Position numbers and translations under genes: made by a program
Shown: one piece after another, positions 53,354 through 62,804 of the stretch
Layout of the letters: each line of letters begins with the position of its first letter
Position numbering within the stretch: position 1 is the first letter of the stretch
Notes under the pieces: model-generated
What the model was told of the DNA's origin: nothing
What the model saw: the letters and a program-made list of their open reading frames with translations, nothing else
Database searches by the model: none
Assembly (NCBI RefSeq): GCF_036127095.1
Contig: NZ_CP108006.1
Location: 434,001 to 498,000 of the forward strand
Source of the DNA: Streptomyces sp. NBC_00335
GTDB taxonomy: Bacteria; Actinomycetota; Actinomycetes; Streptomycetales; Streptomycetaceae
Direction of reading: 5' to 3'
Length of the DNA: 64,000 bases

Positions 53354-54727
53354 TCAGTCCGCGGGGCCGGTCTTCCGCGCGGACCCCGTGCCCGGCGCCT
53401 CGCCGCTGGCGACCGCGCGGAAGAGCGCGTGGAGCAGGACCGCGGCGAGCGTGCCCGCCACCACCCCGCTGCCGAGGACCGTCCGGGCCCAGGTGGGGAA
53501 CCCCTGGTAGAGGTCGGGAGCCACCACCGGCAGCAGTCCGGCGGTGAGGGCCAGCGCGATCACGGTGGAACCGCCGCCGGCGCCGGGCGATGTCCGCCCG
53601 AGCATGTCGACGCCCATCACCGCGATGATGCCGTAGATCACCAGGGCGGATCCGCCGACCACGGGTGCGGGGATCGCGGCGAGCAGCCGGGAGACGGGTG
53701 CCAGCAGGCCGACGGCGATGAGCAGCACTCCCGCCCCGGCGGTCACGAAGCGGCTGCGGACCCCGGTGAGCCGGCCGATGCCGATGTTCTCCGCGCTCGT
53801 GACCATCAGCGAGGTGCCGAACAGGCCGCCGAACACCGAGATCAGTGCGTCGGCCCTGGCCACCCGGGGCACATCGCGTCCGGGATCGCTCTCGCGCCCC
53901 ACGGTCTCGCTGTTGAGCACGGTCTGCCCGGTGATCTCGGCGAGGGTGGTGAGGCTGAAGACGAGGAGGGGCAGCGCGGCGAGCACGTCGAACTGCGGTG
54001 CACCGTACGGGAGGAGGTGCGGGAGGGTCAGGCCCCCGCCGGCTCCGCCCACGGGAGCGAGGTGGCCGAGGCCGGTGGTGAGCGCGATGAGGGTGCCCGC
54101 GCCCATCCCGAGGAGCACGGCGGTCTGCCGCCAGATCCCGCGCAGCACCATGAGGAAGAGCACGGTGCAGCCGATGGTGGCGCCGGCCAGCACCACCGCC
54201 GAGGGTGCGGCGTACCCGGGGCTCCCGGGGCGGCCGGTGACCAGCTGGGCGGCGACGCGGATCATGGCGATCCCGATGAGCAGCACGGTGACGCCCATGA
54301 CCACGGGCGGGAAGAGCCGTACGACCTTGGCGTAGAAGGGCAGGACGGCGAAGAGCAGCGCCGCGGCGAGGAGCACCGAGCCGGTCGCGGTCGCGGGGCC
54401 GTGGTCCTTGGCTATCTGGAGGAAGAGCGCGGTGGCCGCCCCGCCGGGGAGCATGACGAACGGCAGCCGGGCCCCGAACCGCCAGATCCCGAGGGACTGG
54501 AGCAGTGTGCCGGCGCCGCAGAGCACCAGGGTGGCGCTGAGCAGGGAGGCGGTACCGGCGGCGGTGAGGCCGAGGGCCTGGCCGGTCAGGAACGTGGTGG
54601 AGACGGGCGCGGCCACCATGGCCAGCACGTGCTGTGCGGACAGCGGGGCCAGCCGGCGCAGCGGCAGCCGCTCGTCCACCGGGCTGACCGGGCCCGCCGC
54701 TGCGCGCAACGCGCGGGCGGTGCTCAT
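53354..54727 (-). CDS. NCS2-family nucleobase permease (xanthine/uracil type)
   Basis: Predicted 457-aa permease with about 12-14 hydrophobic segments. Family regions: LSAQHVLAMVAAPVSTTFLT, the LPFVMLPGGAATAL block, NSETVGRESDPGRDVPRV and IPAPVVGGSALVIYGIIAVM. It starts in an ATGA overlap with the arylsulfotransferase-like gene, so the two are translated together. This would import a purine or pyrimidine, or a related aromatic acid. Confidence 0.88.
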   Translation of the reverse strand: MSTARALRAAAGPVSPVDERLPLRRLAPLSAQHVLAMVAAPVSTTFLTGQALGLTAAGTASLLSATLVLCGAGTLLQSLGIWRFGARLPFVMLPGGAATALFLQIAKDHGPATATGSVLLAAALLFAVLPFYAKVVRLFPPVVMGVTVLLIGIAMIRVAAQLVTGRPGSPGYAAPSAVVLAGATIGCTVLFLMVLRGIWRQTAVLLGMGAGTLIALTTGLGHLAPVGGAGGGLTLPHLLPYGAPQFDVLAALPLLVFSLTTLAEITGQTVLNSETVGRESDPGRDVPRVARADALISVFGGLFGTSLMVTSAENIGIGRLTGVRSRFVTAGAGVLLIAVGLLAPVSRLLAAIPAPVVGGSALVIYGIIAVMGVDMLGRTSPGAGGGSTVIALALTAGLLPVVAPDLYQGFPTWARTVLGSGVVAGTLAAVLLHALFRAVASGEAPGTGSARKTGPAD

Positions 54728-55854
54728 CGGGCGGCCTCTCCGTCCAGCCAGGGCAGCTCTTCGGCGGTGTACCGGTAGGAGCGGAAGACGGCGTTGGGTT
54801 CGGACGGGAACAGGCCGCGGACCTCGGACTCCTGGTAGGCGCCGAAGTGGGGGACGACGTACTCCCAGCAGAGGTAGCCCTCCGGGGTCACCTCGAAGAG
54901 GCGGCCGGACGGGGAGTCGGTGACGAGGGTGTTGCCGCCGGCGAGGCGCTGGGCGCTGCCCATGAACGGGGCGAAGAAGGCCTCGCGGGCCGGGTCGTGG
55001 TACTCCCAGACGACCTTGCCGGAGGAGCACTCGATCTCGATGACGCGGGAGTAGGGGACGTCCGATCCGGGGCGGAAGACGCCGTTGTCGAACACCAGCA
55101 CCCGGCCGTCGGCGAGTTCGGTGGGGGCGTGCTGCTGCGAGACGGTTCCGGGCTCGGTGCGCCAGAGGATCTCGCCGGTCTCCCGGCTGATGACGACCAC
55201 GGCGGAGACGCTGCGCAGGCTGGCGAGGACGTTCCCGTCGGCGAGCGGTACGACGCTGTTGATGAGGGGCCAGTGCTCGCGCGCGTAGTCGGGGTGCAGG
55301 GCGTATTCGGCCCGGTCGAGGTGTTCGGCCGCGCTCCACGACCAGCGTACGGAGCCGTCGGCGTCGACCTCGGTGATGGTGTCGGCCCACACCGTGCCGC
55401 CGGCCGCCTCCGAGCCGGGCACTCCGCCGAGCACGCCCGCCGCGTCCGCGCCCCGCAGCGGTTCGAGCGCGGTGTAGAGGACGCGGCCGCCGCCGAGGTG
55501 GTGGGCGTCGTGGTGCTGGAGGGGATCGCGGTGTTCGCGCAGGACGGTGCCGTCCGGGGCGGCTTCGAGCATCACGCCGCCGCGGTACTTGTGCCACATC
55601 GGGAAGAGGGCCTCCTCGCCGGGGAGCACGCCGCTGTAGGCCAGGTTCCCGTTGTCGAGGATCCGGGCGTGCCGGCCGGGGCGGTAGGGCAGGTGCCACT
55701 CGTGGACCACTTCGCCGTGGATGTCGATCAGGTAGACCTCGCCGGTGCCGGTGAGCGGGGCGAAGAGGGTGTACCCGCCTTCCGAGGCGGCGGGGTCGAG
55801 GGCGATGAGACCGGTGCCGCGGCGGCGGCGGAAGTTCTGGTCGACCGGGGGCAT
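54724..55854 (-). CDS. Aryl-sulfate sulfotransferase-like propeller protein
   Basis: Predicted 376-aa protein with ASST-type beta-propeller: GEVVHEWHLPYRPGRHARIL, LDNGNLAYSGVLPGEEALFP, HHDAHHLGGGRVLYTALEPL, INSVVPLADGNVLASLRSVS and QQHAPTELADGRVLVFDNG. No signal peptide is seen, although many ASSTs are exported. GGAGG five bases before the ATG at 55854 fixes the start. It is coupled to an NCS2 permease and divergent from an XRE-cupin regulator, so the three probably form one unit. Confidence 0.82.
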   Translation of the reverse strand: MPPVDQNFRRRRGTGLIALDPAASEGGYTLFAPLTGTGEVYLIDIHGEVVHEWHLPYRPGRHARILDNGNLAYSGVLPGEEALFPMWHKYRGGVMLEAAPDGTVLREHRDPLQHHDAHHLGGGRVLYTALEPLRGADAAGVLGGVPGSEAAGGTVWADTITEVDADGSVRWSWSAAEHLDRAEYALHPDYAREHWPLINSVVPLADGNVLASLRSVSAVVVISRETGEILWRTEPGTVSQQHAPTELADGRVLVFDNGVFRPGSDVPYSRVIEIECSSGKVVWEYHDPAREAFFAPFMGSAQRLAGGNTLVTDSPSGRLFEVTPEGYLCWEYVVPHFGAYQESEVRGLFPSEPNAVFRSYRYTAEELPWLDGEAAR

Positions 55855-56022
55855 GCTGTCCTCCTGCGGAGCGTGAAACTTTATTTGATGCGAGCAATCT
55901 CCTTTGAAGTTAGCTGCGCATTGTTGCGGCGCTGTGAAGGGCGTGCGAAGCCCGCGGCCGGGTGCGGGAAGATGATCGTCAGAGGCGGAGAACGACGAGC
56001 GGGGTGCGGGGTGGGCGGCCAA

Positions 56023-56637
56023 GTGGAAGACGAGACGTCCGAGCGGAGGATCGGTGCGGGCATCCGCAGACGGCGCAGGGCGCTGGACCTCACCCTCGCC
56101 GAGGTGGCCGCGCGCAGCGGGCTGTCCTCGCCCTTCCTGAGCCAGATCGAGAACGACCGGGCCCGCCCCAGCATGCGTTCGCTCCAGCGGGTGGCCGACG
56201 CCCTGGACACCACGGCCGTGCAGTTGCTGGCCGCCGGGGAGACCCCGCGCCGGGTGGACATCGTGCGGGCCGACGCCGATCCGGGGCTGGACGCGGGACT
56301 CGATTCCGGGTTCGGCGCCGGGGCGGGTTCCGGGCCGGATCCGACGGCCCGGGTCCGTCCGCTCGTACGCGGCCAGCACCAGATGCACGCGCTGGAGTTC
56401 ACCGGGGACCACGACGCCGAGCGCGCGTTCCGGCACCGCAACGACGAGTTGATGTACGTCGCCGACGGCTCGGCCGAGGTGGAGGCGGACGGGCGGACCC
56501 ACCGCCTGGGCCGCGGCGACACCCTGTACCTCACCGGCGGCGTGGAGCACCGCTGGCGGGCGCTGGAGGCGGGCACGCGGGTACTGCTCGTCGCCGTCGC
56601 CGACCACGTCGAGGCCGTCGTGGACCCCCGGGGCTGA
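56023..56637 (+). CDS. XRE-family regulator with cupin sensor domain
   Basis: Predicted 204-aa regulator. HTH: LDLTLAEVAARSGLSSPFLS, QIENDRARPSMRSLQRVADA. The C-terminal cupin barrel (RHRNDELMYVADGSAEVEAD, GRGDTLYLTGGVEHRWRAL) would bind a small ligand. The GTG at 56023 gives a short N-terminus like its relatives; GTG 56011 and ATG 55972 are alternatives. It is divergent from the ASST/NCS2 operon and probably controls it. Confidence 0.82.
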   Translation: MEDETSERRIGAGIRRRRRALDLTLAEVAARSGLSSPFLSQIENDRARPSMRSLQRVADALDTTAVQLLAAGETPRRVDIVRADADPGLDAGLDSGFGAGAGSGPDPTARVRPLVRGQHQMHALEFTGDHDAERAFRHRNDELMYVADGSAEVEADGRTHRLGRGDTLYLTGGVEHRWRALEAGTRVLLVAVADHVEAVVDPRG

Positions 56638-56659
56638 CCGGAGGCCGCCCGTACGCGCA

Positions 56660-56737
56660 CGGGACCGCGGACGGTGAGCGCGTACGGGGACCGCGGACGG
56701 TCAGTTCCTACGGGGACCGCGGACGGTCAGCGCGTAC
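56660..56737. repeat. 26-bp tandem repeat, three copies
   Basis: Copies at 56660-56685, 56686-56711 and 56712-56737 share GGGACCGCGGACGGT; copy 2 differs by CAGTTCCTAC. The last copy contains the stop codon of the AI-2E-type permease gene (56727-56729), so the 3' end of that gene is duplicated downstream. Confidence 0.8.
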
Positions 56738-57890
56738 GGGTGGCGCGCAAGGACTGGTGGACGGTCCAGGCCACCGAGACCAGCGGAACCGCCACCACGG
56801 CCCCCACGATCCCGGCGGCGATGGCTCCCGCGACCACGGACAGGGCCACCACCATGGGGTGCAGCTGTACCGCCCGGCTCATGACGAGCGGGTGCAGCAA
56901 GTGGCCCTCGATCTGGCCGATGACCACGATGAGCGCGACCACGAGGCCCGCCACGAGCGGCCCTTTGGCGGCGAGGGCGACGACGGCGGCAATGCCGAGG
57001 GCCACCGGGGAGCCGATGAGCGGGACGAACGCGGCGACGAACTCCAGCAGGGCGAGCGGCACGGCCAGCGGGACGCCGAGGAGGTAGAGCGCGATGCCCA
57101 CGAGGACGGCGTTCGTCGCGGCCACGATCACGATGCCGTGGGAGTAGCCCGTGAAGGTCCGCCACGCGGCCCGCCCGGCCGCGGCCACCCGGTCCCGTGC
57201 GCCTTCCGGCAGTTGCCCGCAGAACCAGTTCCACTGCCGGTCGCCCGAGTGGATGAAGAAGACCGAGCAGAACAGTGCCAGGGCCACCACGGTGAACACC
57301 GCCACGACCCTCCCGGCCCCGCTCAGGGCCGTGCTCAGCAAGGTGGAGCGGTGGGTGGAGAAGTAGGTGCCGATCTTCGACTGGACATCGTTCAGGGCGT
57401 GCGGGTCGAGCCGGAAGGGCGGGCCCTCCAGCCAGTTCTGGATCCGGGCCAGCCCGGCCCTGAACTCGCGCACCAGCGTGGGCCACTCCCCCGCGACGGC
57501 CTCTCCGACCAGCGCGAGGGCGCCGAGCACCACGATCAGGCTGCCGATCAGCGCGCAGGCCACGGCGAGGCCGCGGGGCATCACCCGGGCCAGCAGACCG
57601 GCCGGCGGGCGCAGCATGGCCGCGGCGACCAGGCCGAGGAAGAGGGCCAGCGCGATCTCGTGGAACCGGCCCAGGACGGCGAAGACCGCGTACGCCGCCG
57701 CTCCGACGACCAGCAGCCGCCAGGCGTATCCGGCCGCGGTCCGCAGCACCGGGGCCACCGGGGCCGCCACCCGTGCGGCCACGGCCGCCTCGTGCGCCGG
57801 GGTACCGTCCCGCCCGGTCGGGTCTTCGCCGCGGGGGCGGCCGCCGGGCCCGAGCCGCCGGGCGGGCCGCGTCACGAGTCGCCTGGTCAT
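56727..57890 (-). CDS. AI-2E family transporter-like permease
   Basis: Predicted 387-aa membrane protein with about eight hydrophobic segments. Family blocks: HEIALALFLGLVAAAMLRPP, FFIHSGDRQWNWFCGQLPEG, VAVPLALLEFVAAFVPLIGS and VIGQIEGHLLHPLVMSRAVQ. The ATG at 57890 has GGAGG 11 bases upstream. Despite the family name, substrates vary widely. Confidence 0.85.
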   Translation of the reverse strand: MTRRLVTRPARRLGPGGRPRGEDPTGRDGTPAHEAAVAARVAAPVAPVLRTAAGYAWRLLVVGAAAYAVFAVLGRFHEIALALFLGLVAAAMLRPPAGLLARVMPRGLAVACALIGSLIVVLGALALVGEAVAGEWPTLVREFRAGLARIQNWLEGPPFRLDPHALNDVQSKIGTYFSTHRSTLLSTALSGAGRVVAVFTVVALALFCSVFFIHSGDRQWNWFCGQLPEGARDRVAAAGRAAWRTFTGYSHGIVIVAATNAVLVGIALYLLGVPLAVPLALLEFVAAFVPLIGSPVALGIAAVVALAAKGPLVAGLVVALIVVIGQIEGHLLHPLVMSRAVQLHPMVVALSVVAGAIAAGIVGAVVAVPLVSVAWTVHQSLRATRTR

Positions 57891-58161
57891 GTGCGGCCGC
57901 ACCTCCGGGGTGTGTTGGTCCCCTCGGGCTATCACCCCGGCGGCGGCCTCCCCGTGCGCCGCGCAGCGCGTTCGCCCGAAGGCCTCATCCGCGCTGGGCC
58001 GAAGGAGCAGGCGCGGGCGTTGCCCCTCCTTCGGGGAGTTCGCTGGTCACAGGGGGTTTCCCGGTCCCGGCCGCCGACGGGCGACGGGAAACCCGTCGAC
58101 CCCGGTGCCCGCCGGGGACAGGCTCGAGGTGTCAGCACGGAGCAAGACCCGAGGGGACACC

Positions 58162-58533
58162 ATGCGCAAGATGATCCGCGGCGCCGCCGCGTTCGCCACC
58201 GCCGCGGCCGCCGTCGTCGCACTGAGCGGAGCCGCCGGCGCGTCCGGCGCCCAGCCGGCCGACACGTGGGCCGGATGCCCGGACGGGGCGGTCTGCATCT
58301 ACCCGCAGAACCAGAACCCCGCCGTCAGCCCGAGCCACGTCTTCTACAGCTACGGGGCCCACAACCTCACCAACCAGTACGGCAACCACTGGGTCCTGAA
58401 CAACCAGTACGGGGGCGCCACCGCACGCCTGTGCGCCGGCTCCAACGGGGTCAACTGCGGCAACCCCATCGCCCAGGGCACCGGGGTCTACGCCGACCTC
58501 GGACCGATCAACTCGATCACCCTCAACCGCTAG
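58162..58533 (+). CDS. Small secreted protein, peptidase inhibitor I36-like
   Basis: Predicted 123-aa exported protein. Signal peptide KMIRGAAAFATAAAAVVALS ends in GASGA. The mature part (CPDGAVCIYPQNQNPAVSPS, VFYSYGAHNLTNQYGNHWVL, LNNQYGGATARLCAGSNGVN) has the Cys/aromatic pattern of the I36 (SMI-type, beta-gamma-crystallin-like) family. GAGGGGACACC precedes the ATG. Single gene followed by a strong terminator. Confidence 0.72.
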   Translation: MRKMIRGAAAFATAAAAVVALSGAAGASGAQPADTWAGCPDGAVCIYPQNQNPAVSPSHVFYSYGAHNLTNQYGNHWVLNNQYGGATARLCAGSNGVNCGNPIAQGTGVYADLGPINSITLNR

Positions 58534-58576
58534 CGGCTGACGGGCGGCCGACACGCCCGTTCACCACTCGCAAGGA

Positions 58577-58613
58577 CGTTCCGGAGTCCGGCCCGCGGCC
58601 GGGCTCCGGAACG
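58577..58613. terminator. Strong terminator hairpin
   Basis: CGTTCCGGAG-CCGGCC and its complement CGGCCGGGCTCCGGAACG form an 18-bp stem with a single mismatch, 44 bases after the stop of the I36-like gene and before the XRE-nSTAND gene. Confidence 0.75.
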
Positions 58614-58710
58614 TAGCTGTTCCACGCCACACCGCACGAATGGCCGGTCGGCCCTCCGACCCCCGCGCTAGCCTGGGCACCTGCCTCTCACAGCCTGGGC
58701 GCACATTGCC

Positions 58711-61700
58711 ATGGGGGACGTCTTGGGGGATCCGGAGCGCGCGAGCGGGACCGCGGCGGCCTTTCCCGCCCAGTTGCGAAGGCTGCGCGTGCAGCGCGGC
58801 CTGTCGCTGGGCGACCTGGCCCGTCAGACGCACTACAGCAAGGGCTATCTCAGCAAGATCGAGACCGGTGCGAAGCCGGTCACCCTGGATGTGGCCCGCA
58901 GCTGCGACCGGGCCCTCGGGGCCGAGGGCGAACTGCTGCGGCTGGTACCGGAGAGCGAGGATTGCGGCACCCCGGCCGGCCCCCGCACCGGGCCGGCCGG
59001 CCGATCCGGCCCTCCTGGCCCTCTCGGCACTCCCTCTACTCCCGGCACTCCCGGCACTCCCGGCCCTCCGGCCGCTCCCGGTCCGCCCCGGCAGCGTGCT
59101 CCGCAGTCGGACGGCGCCTGCCCCTACCGCGGTCTGTCGGCGTTCACCCCGCAGGACGCCCAGTGGTTCTTCGGCCGGGAGCGCGCCACCGCCGCCCTCG
59201 TCGAGCGGGTCCACGACCGGCTCGGGCACGGCCCGTTGCTCCTCGTCGCCCGATCGGGCGCGGGCAAGTCCTCCCTGCTCAGCGCGGGTCTGGTACCGGC
59301 CCTGCGGCGCGGCGGCTTCCCGGTGGCGGGGGCCGACGGCTGGCCGGCCGTCCGGTTCACCCCCACCGCGCACCCGCTGCGGGAACTGCTCGAAGCCACC
59401 GTCAAGGCGGTGGGGGGCGATCTCGGCGTCACCCCGGCGCAGTTGAGCTCCCACCCGGAACTGCTGCTCGAATCCGTCCACCGGCTGACGCACGGCGCCG
59501 GCCTCCTCCCGGGAGCGCAGCGGCGGCAGCTCCCGACCGTGCGGCCGGTGTTGCTGGTCGACCAGTTCGAGGAGCTGTTCACCCTCTGCTCCGACGAGGA
59601 GGAGCGCCGCGCCTTCGTACGGGTGCTCCTCGCCCTGGCCACCGCGCCGCCCGGCCGCGGATATGACCCCGCCGTCGTCGTGCTCGGTGTGCGGGCCGAC
59701 TTCTCCGGGGAGTGCCTGGACCTGCCGGAGCTGGCAGCCGTGTTCAGCGACGGGCTGTTCGTGCTGCCCCCGATGTCCGTGGCGGAGCTGCGGGAGTCGA
59801 TCACGCGTCCGGCGGAGCTCGCCGGGCTCGTACTGGAACCGGGGCTGGTCCCGCTGCTGCTGCGGGACGCGGGCGTACGGGACCCGGCTGCGGGAGACCC
59901 TGGTGCGGGAGACCCCGTGGCGCGCCCCGGCGGCGGTCCCCCTCCCGAGGCATGGCCGGGGGAGGCGCCCTCCAGCGCCCTGCCCCTGATGTCGCACGCG
60001 CTGATGGCCACCTGGCAGCGGCGCGAGGGATCGACGCTCACCGTCGCGGGATACGAGTACGCCGGCGGCATCCAGGGCGCCGTCGCGCGCAGCGCCGAGC
60101 AGGTGTTCGCCCGCCTGTACCCGGCCGAGCAGCGGATGGTGCGCCGGCTCCTCGTCCGGCTGGTACACCTCGCCGACGGTACGGGGCCGACCCGGCGCCG
60201 GATGAGCCGGACCGCCCTGCTGGAGGGGCAGGCGGACACCGCGCGGGCCGCCGCCGCCCTCGACGCCTTCGTCCGGGCCCGGCTGATCAGCGCGGACAGC
60301 GAGACCGTGGAGATCACCCACGAGGCCCTGCTGCACGCCTGGCCCCGGCTGCGCGGCTGGATCCACGCCGACCGGGCCGGACTGCTGGTGCACCAGCAAC
60401 TGGCCCAGGCCGCCGACGAATGGGTGCGCGAGGCCCGCGACCCGTCGGTGCTCTACCGCGGCAGCCGCCTCGCCACCGCCCGCGCCTGGGCCGACGAGCT
60501 GGACGGCCGCAGTCGACTGGGCCCCCGGGAGGCGGCCTTCCTCGACGCGAGCCGGGCCGCCGAGGAGGCCCGCCGGCGTCAGGACCGGCTCCGGGTCCGG
60601 CTGCACCAGCGGATGCTGGCCACGCTCGTCGTCCTGCTCCTGCTCGCGCTGACCGCAGGCGCGGTGGCCTACCAGCAGCGCGCGGGGGCCCTCGGCCAGG
60701 AGCGGACCGCCCGGTCCCAGGCGCTGGCCGCCCGGTCGCTGTCACTGGCGGCCGGACAGCCCGAGGCCTCCATGCTGCTCGCCGAGGAGGCCTACCGGGC
60801 CAAAGCGACGCCCGAGGCGCGCGGCGCCCTGCTCAGCACCCAGTCGCAGCCCTTCCTGGCGCGGCTCGGCGGGCACGGCGGGCCGGTCAACGCGGTGGCC
60901 TTCGCACCGGACGGCCGGCTGCTGGCGACGGCCGGCTCCGACGGGAAGGTGCTGCTGCGGCGGGTGGCCGACCGGAGCACGGTCGCCGCCTTCACCGCGC
61001 CCGGCCGGGTGCGCACGGTCGCTTTCAGCCCCGACGGGCGGACCCTGGCGGCCGGTTCCACCGACGGCCCGGTCCGGCTCTGGCCGGTCGGAGCGGGTGG
61101 CGGCGCCGTGTCCGTGCTGCCTGCGAGTACGGCGGGCGCCCGGGCGGTGGCCTTCGCCCCCGACGGGGACACCCTCGCCATCGCAGCCGCCGACGGGACC
61201 ATCCAGTTGCGGGACCCGGACGGGGAACACGGCGAGCACGCCGTCCTGACCGGGCACACCGCACGGGTCAACGCCCTGGCCTACGCCCCGGACGGCCGGA
61301 GCCTCGTATCGGCCGGCGCCGACGGGACCGTACGCCTGTGGGACACCCGGCGGGCCGAGCCGGCCGGCGTGCTGGAGGGGCACACCGGGGAAGTGCTGGG
61401 CGCGGCCTTCGCCCCGGACGGCCGTACGGTCGCCACCGGCGGGGTCGACCGTACGGTGCGGCTGTGGGACGTGGGCGGGCGGCGCGCGGCCGCGACGCTG
61501 GCCGGGCACAGCGACGACGTCAACTCCGTGGCCTACACGCCGGACGGCACCACCGTCATCAGCGGGGGCGGCGACGGCACCACCCGGCTGTGGGACGTCC
61601 GGAGCGGCCGGCTCACGGCGACGCTCGCCGGGCACACCGACTACGTGCTCGCGGTCTCCGTGGATCCGGCGGGATCGGTGCTCGCCACGGCCGCGTTCGA

Positions 61701-62736
61701 CCAGTCCGTGGTGCTCTGGGACCTGCGGGGGCCGGTGCTGACGGCGCGCCCGTTCACCGAGGTGTGGCACGCCACGTACAGCCCCGACGGGAAACTCCTC
61801 GCCACGGCCGACGCCGATCACACGGTGCTGGTCTGGGACGTGGCCGGACGGCGGGTTCTGGCCACTTTCTCGGGGCACGCCGAGACGGTGTTCTCGGTGG
61901 CCTTCGCCCCCGACGGCCGCACCCTCGCCTCGGCCGGAGCCGACGGCACCGTACGGCTCTGGGACACCGCGCACCTCCGGGACACCGCCACGCGCGCTCC
62001 GCTCGCCACCCTCACGGGACACACCGGGACCGTGTTCTCGGTGGCCTTCGCCCCCGACGGCCGCACCCTCGCCTCGGCCGGAGCCGACGGCACCGTACGG
62101 CTGTGGGACACCGCCACGCGCAGTCCGCTCGCCACCCTCATCGGGCACACCGACTTCGCCAACGACGTCGTCTTCAGCCCCGACGGGCGGACCCTGGCCA
62201 GCGCCGGGGACGATCTGACCGTACGGCTGTGGGACGTGGCCGGGCGCCGCCCGCTCGCCGCGCTCAGCGGGCACGCGGGTGCGGTCCGGGCCGTCGCCTT
62301 CGGCCCGGACGGGCGGACCCTGGCGAGCAGCGGCAACGACGGCACCGTACGGCTGTGGGACGCGGAGCAGCGGCGCGTCACCGCGGTGCTGACCGGGCAC
62401 ACCGGCTCGGCGCGGGGCATCGCCTTCTCCCCCGACGGGCGGACCCTGGCGAGCAGCGGCAACGACCGTACGGTGCGGCTGTGGGACGTCCCCGGACACC
62501 GGCTCCGGGCCATGCTGTCGGGCCACACCAACGCCGTGTGGGGGGTCGTCTTCTCCCCCGACGGCCGCACCCTGGCGAGCAGCAGCAACGACGGCACCGT
62601 ACGGCTGTGGAACCCGGATCCCGGCGCCCGGCTGGCGGACATCTGCCGGACGGTGGGCCGGCTCGGACCGCGCGAGCGGCAGGCCTTGGTTCCCGGTCTG
62701 CCGGTGCGCGGCTGCCGACCCCGCGGGGAGCGATGA
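58711..62736 (+). CDS. XRE - nSTAND NTPase - WD40 repeat protein
   Basis: Predicted 1341-aa signalling protein. An XRE-type HTH (LSLGDLARQTHYSKGYLSKI) covers residues about 25-75; a Pro/Gly-rich linker follows. The nSTAND1 module begins CPYRGLSAFTPQDAQWFFGR (about 137), with Walker A ARSGAGKSS (about 177) and Walker B VLLVDQFEELF. One transmembrane helix (MLATLVVLLLLALTAGAVAY) lies around residue 635. The C-terminal half has about 14 WD40 blades (GHT..V.SVAFSPDGRTLAS, TVRLWD). ATG at 58711. Probably membrane-anchored; its ligand and output are unknown. Such STAND proteins often act in signalling or conflict systems. Confidence 0.85.
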   Translation: MGDVLGDPERASGTAAAFPAQLRRLRVQRGLSLGDLARQTHYSKGYLSKIETGAKPVTLDVARSCDRALGAEGELLRLVPESEDCGTPAGPRTGPAGRSGPPGPLGTPSTPGTPGTPGPPAAPGPPRQRAPQSDGACPYRGLSAFTPQDAQWFFGRERATAALVERVHDRLGHGPLLLVARSGAGKSSLLSAGLVPALRRGGFPVAGADGWPAVRFTPTAHPLRELLEATVKAVGGDLGVTPAQLSSHPELLLESVHRLTHGAGLLPGAQRRQLPTVRPVLLVDQFEELFTLCSDEEERRAFVRVLLALATAPPGRGYDPAVVVLGVRADFSGECLDLPELAAVFSDGLFVLPPMSVAELRESITRPAELAGLVLEPGLVPLLLRDAGVRDPAAGDPGAGDPVARPGGGPPPEAWPGEAPSSALPLMSHALMATWQRREGSTLTVAGYEYAGGIQGAVARSAEQVFARLYPAEQRMVRRLLVRLVHLADGTGPTRRRMSRTALLEGQADTARAAAALDAFVRARLISADSETVEITHEALLHAWPRLRGWIHADRAGLLVHQQLAQAADEWVREARDPSVLYRGSRLATARAWADELDGRSRLGPREAAFLDASRAAEEARRRQDRLRVRLHQRMLATLVVLLLLALTAGAVAYQQRAGALGQERTARSQALAARSLSLAAGQPEASMLLAEEAYRAKATPEARGALLSTQSQPFLARLGGHGGPVNAVAFAPDGRLLATAGSDGKVLLRRVADRSTVAAFTAPGRVRTVAFSPDGRTLAAGSTDGPVRLWPVGAGGGAVSVLPASTAGARAVAFAPDGDTLAIAAADGTIQLRDPDGEHGEHAVLTGHTARVNALAYAPDGRSLVSAGADGTVRLWDTRRAEPAGVLEGHTGEVLGAAFAPDGRTVATGGVDRTVRLWDVGGRRAAATLAGHSDDVNSVAYTPDGTTVISGGGDGTTRLWDVRSGRLTATLAGHTDYVLAVSVDPAGSVLATAAFDQSVVLWDLRGPVLTARPFTEVWHATYSPDGKLLATADADHTVLVWDVAGRRVLATFSGHAETVFSVAFAPDGRTLASAGADGTVRLWDTAHLRDTATRAPLATLTGHTGTVFSVAFAPDGRTLASAGADGTVRLWDTATRSPLATLIGHTDFANDVVFSPDGRTLASAGDDLTVRLWDVAGRRPLAALSGHAGAVRAVAFGPDGRTLASSGNDGTVRLWDAEQRRVTAVLTGHTGSARGIAFSPDGRTLASSGNDRTVRLWDVPGHRLRAMLSGHTNAVWGVVFSPDGRTLASSSNDGTVRLWNPDPGARLADICRTVGRLGPRERQALVPGLPVRGCRPRGER

Positions 62737-62804
62737 GGGGTGGTGACGGGGTGCGGCCGCCTGCCCCCGCATCTGTCGAGGGGGCGTCTGACAGGGTGTG
62801 CCAC

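Noticed and set aside
54847..56637. 596-codon frame including the XRE regulator
   Set aside because: The first two thirds are antisense to the arylsulfotransferase-like gene; only the part from about 56011-56023 has a known fold.
59712..62804. Frame running antiparallel in codon phase through the WD40 gene
   Set aside because: It is a shadow of the repetitive WD40 coding sequence; only the final 60 codons (62805-62984) look like a gene remnant.
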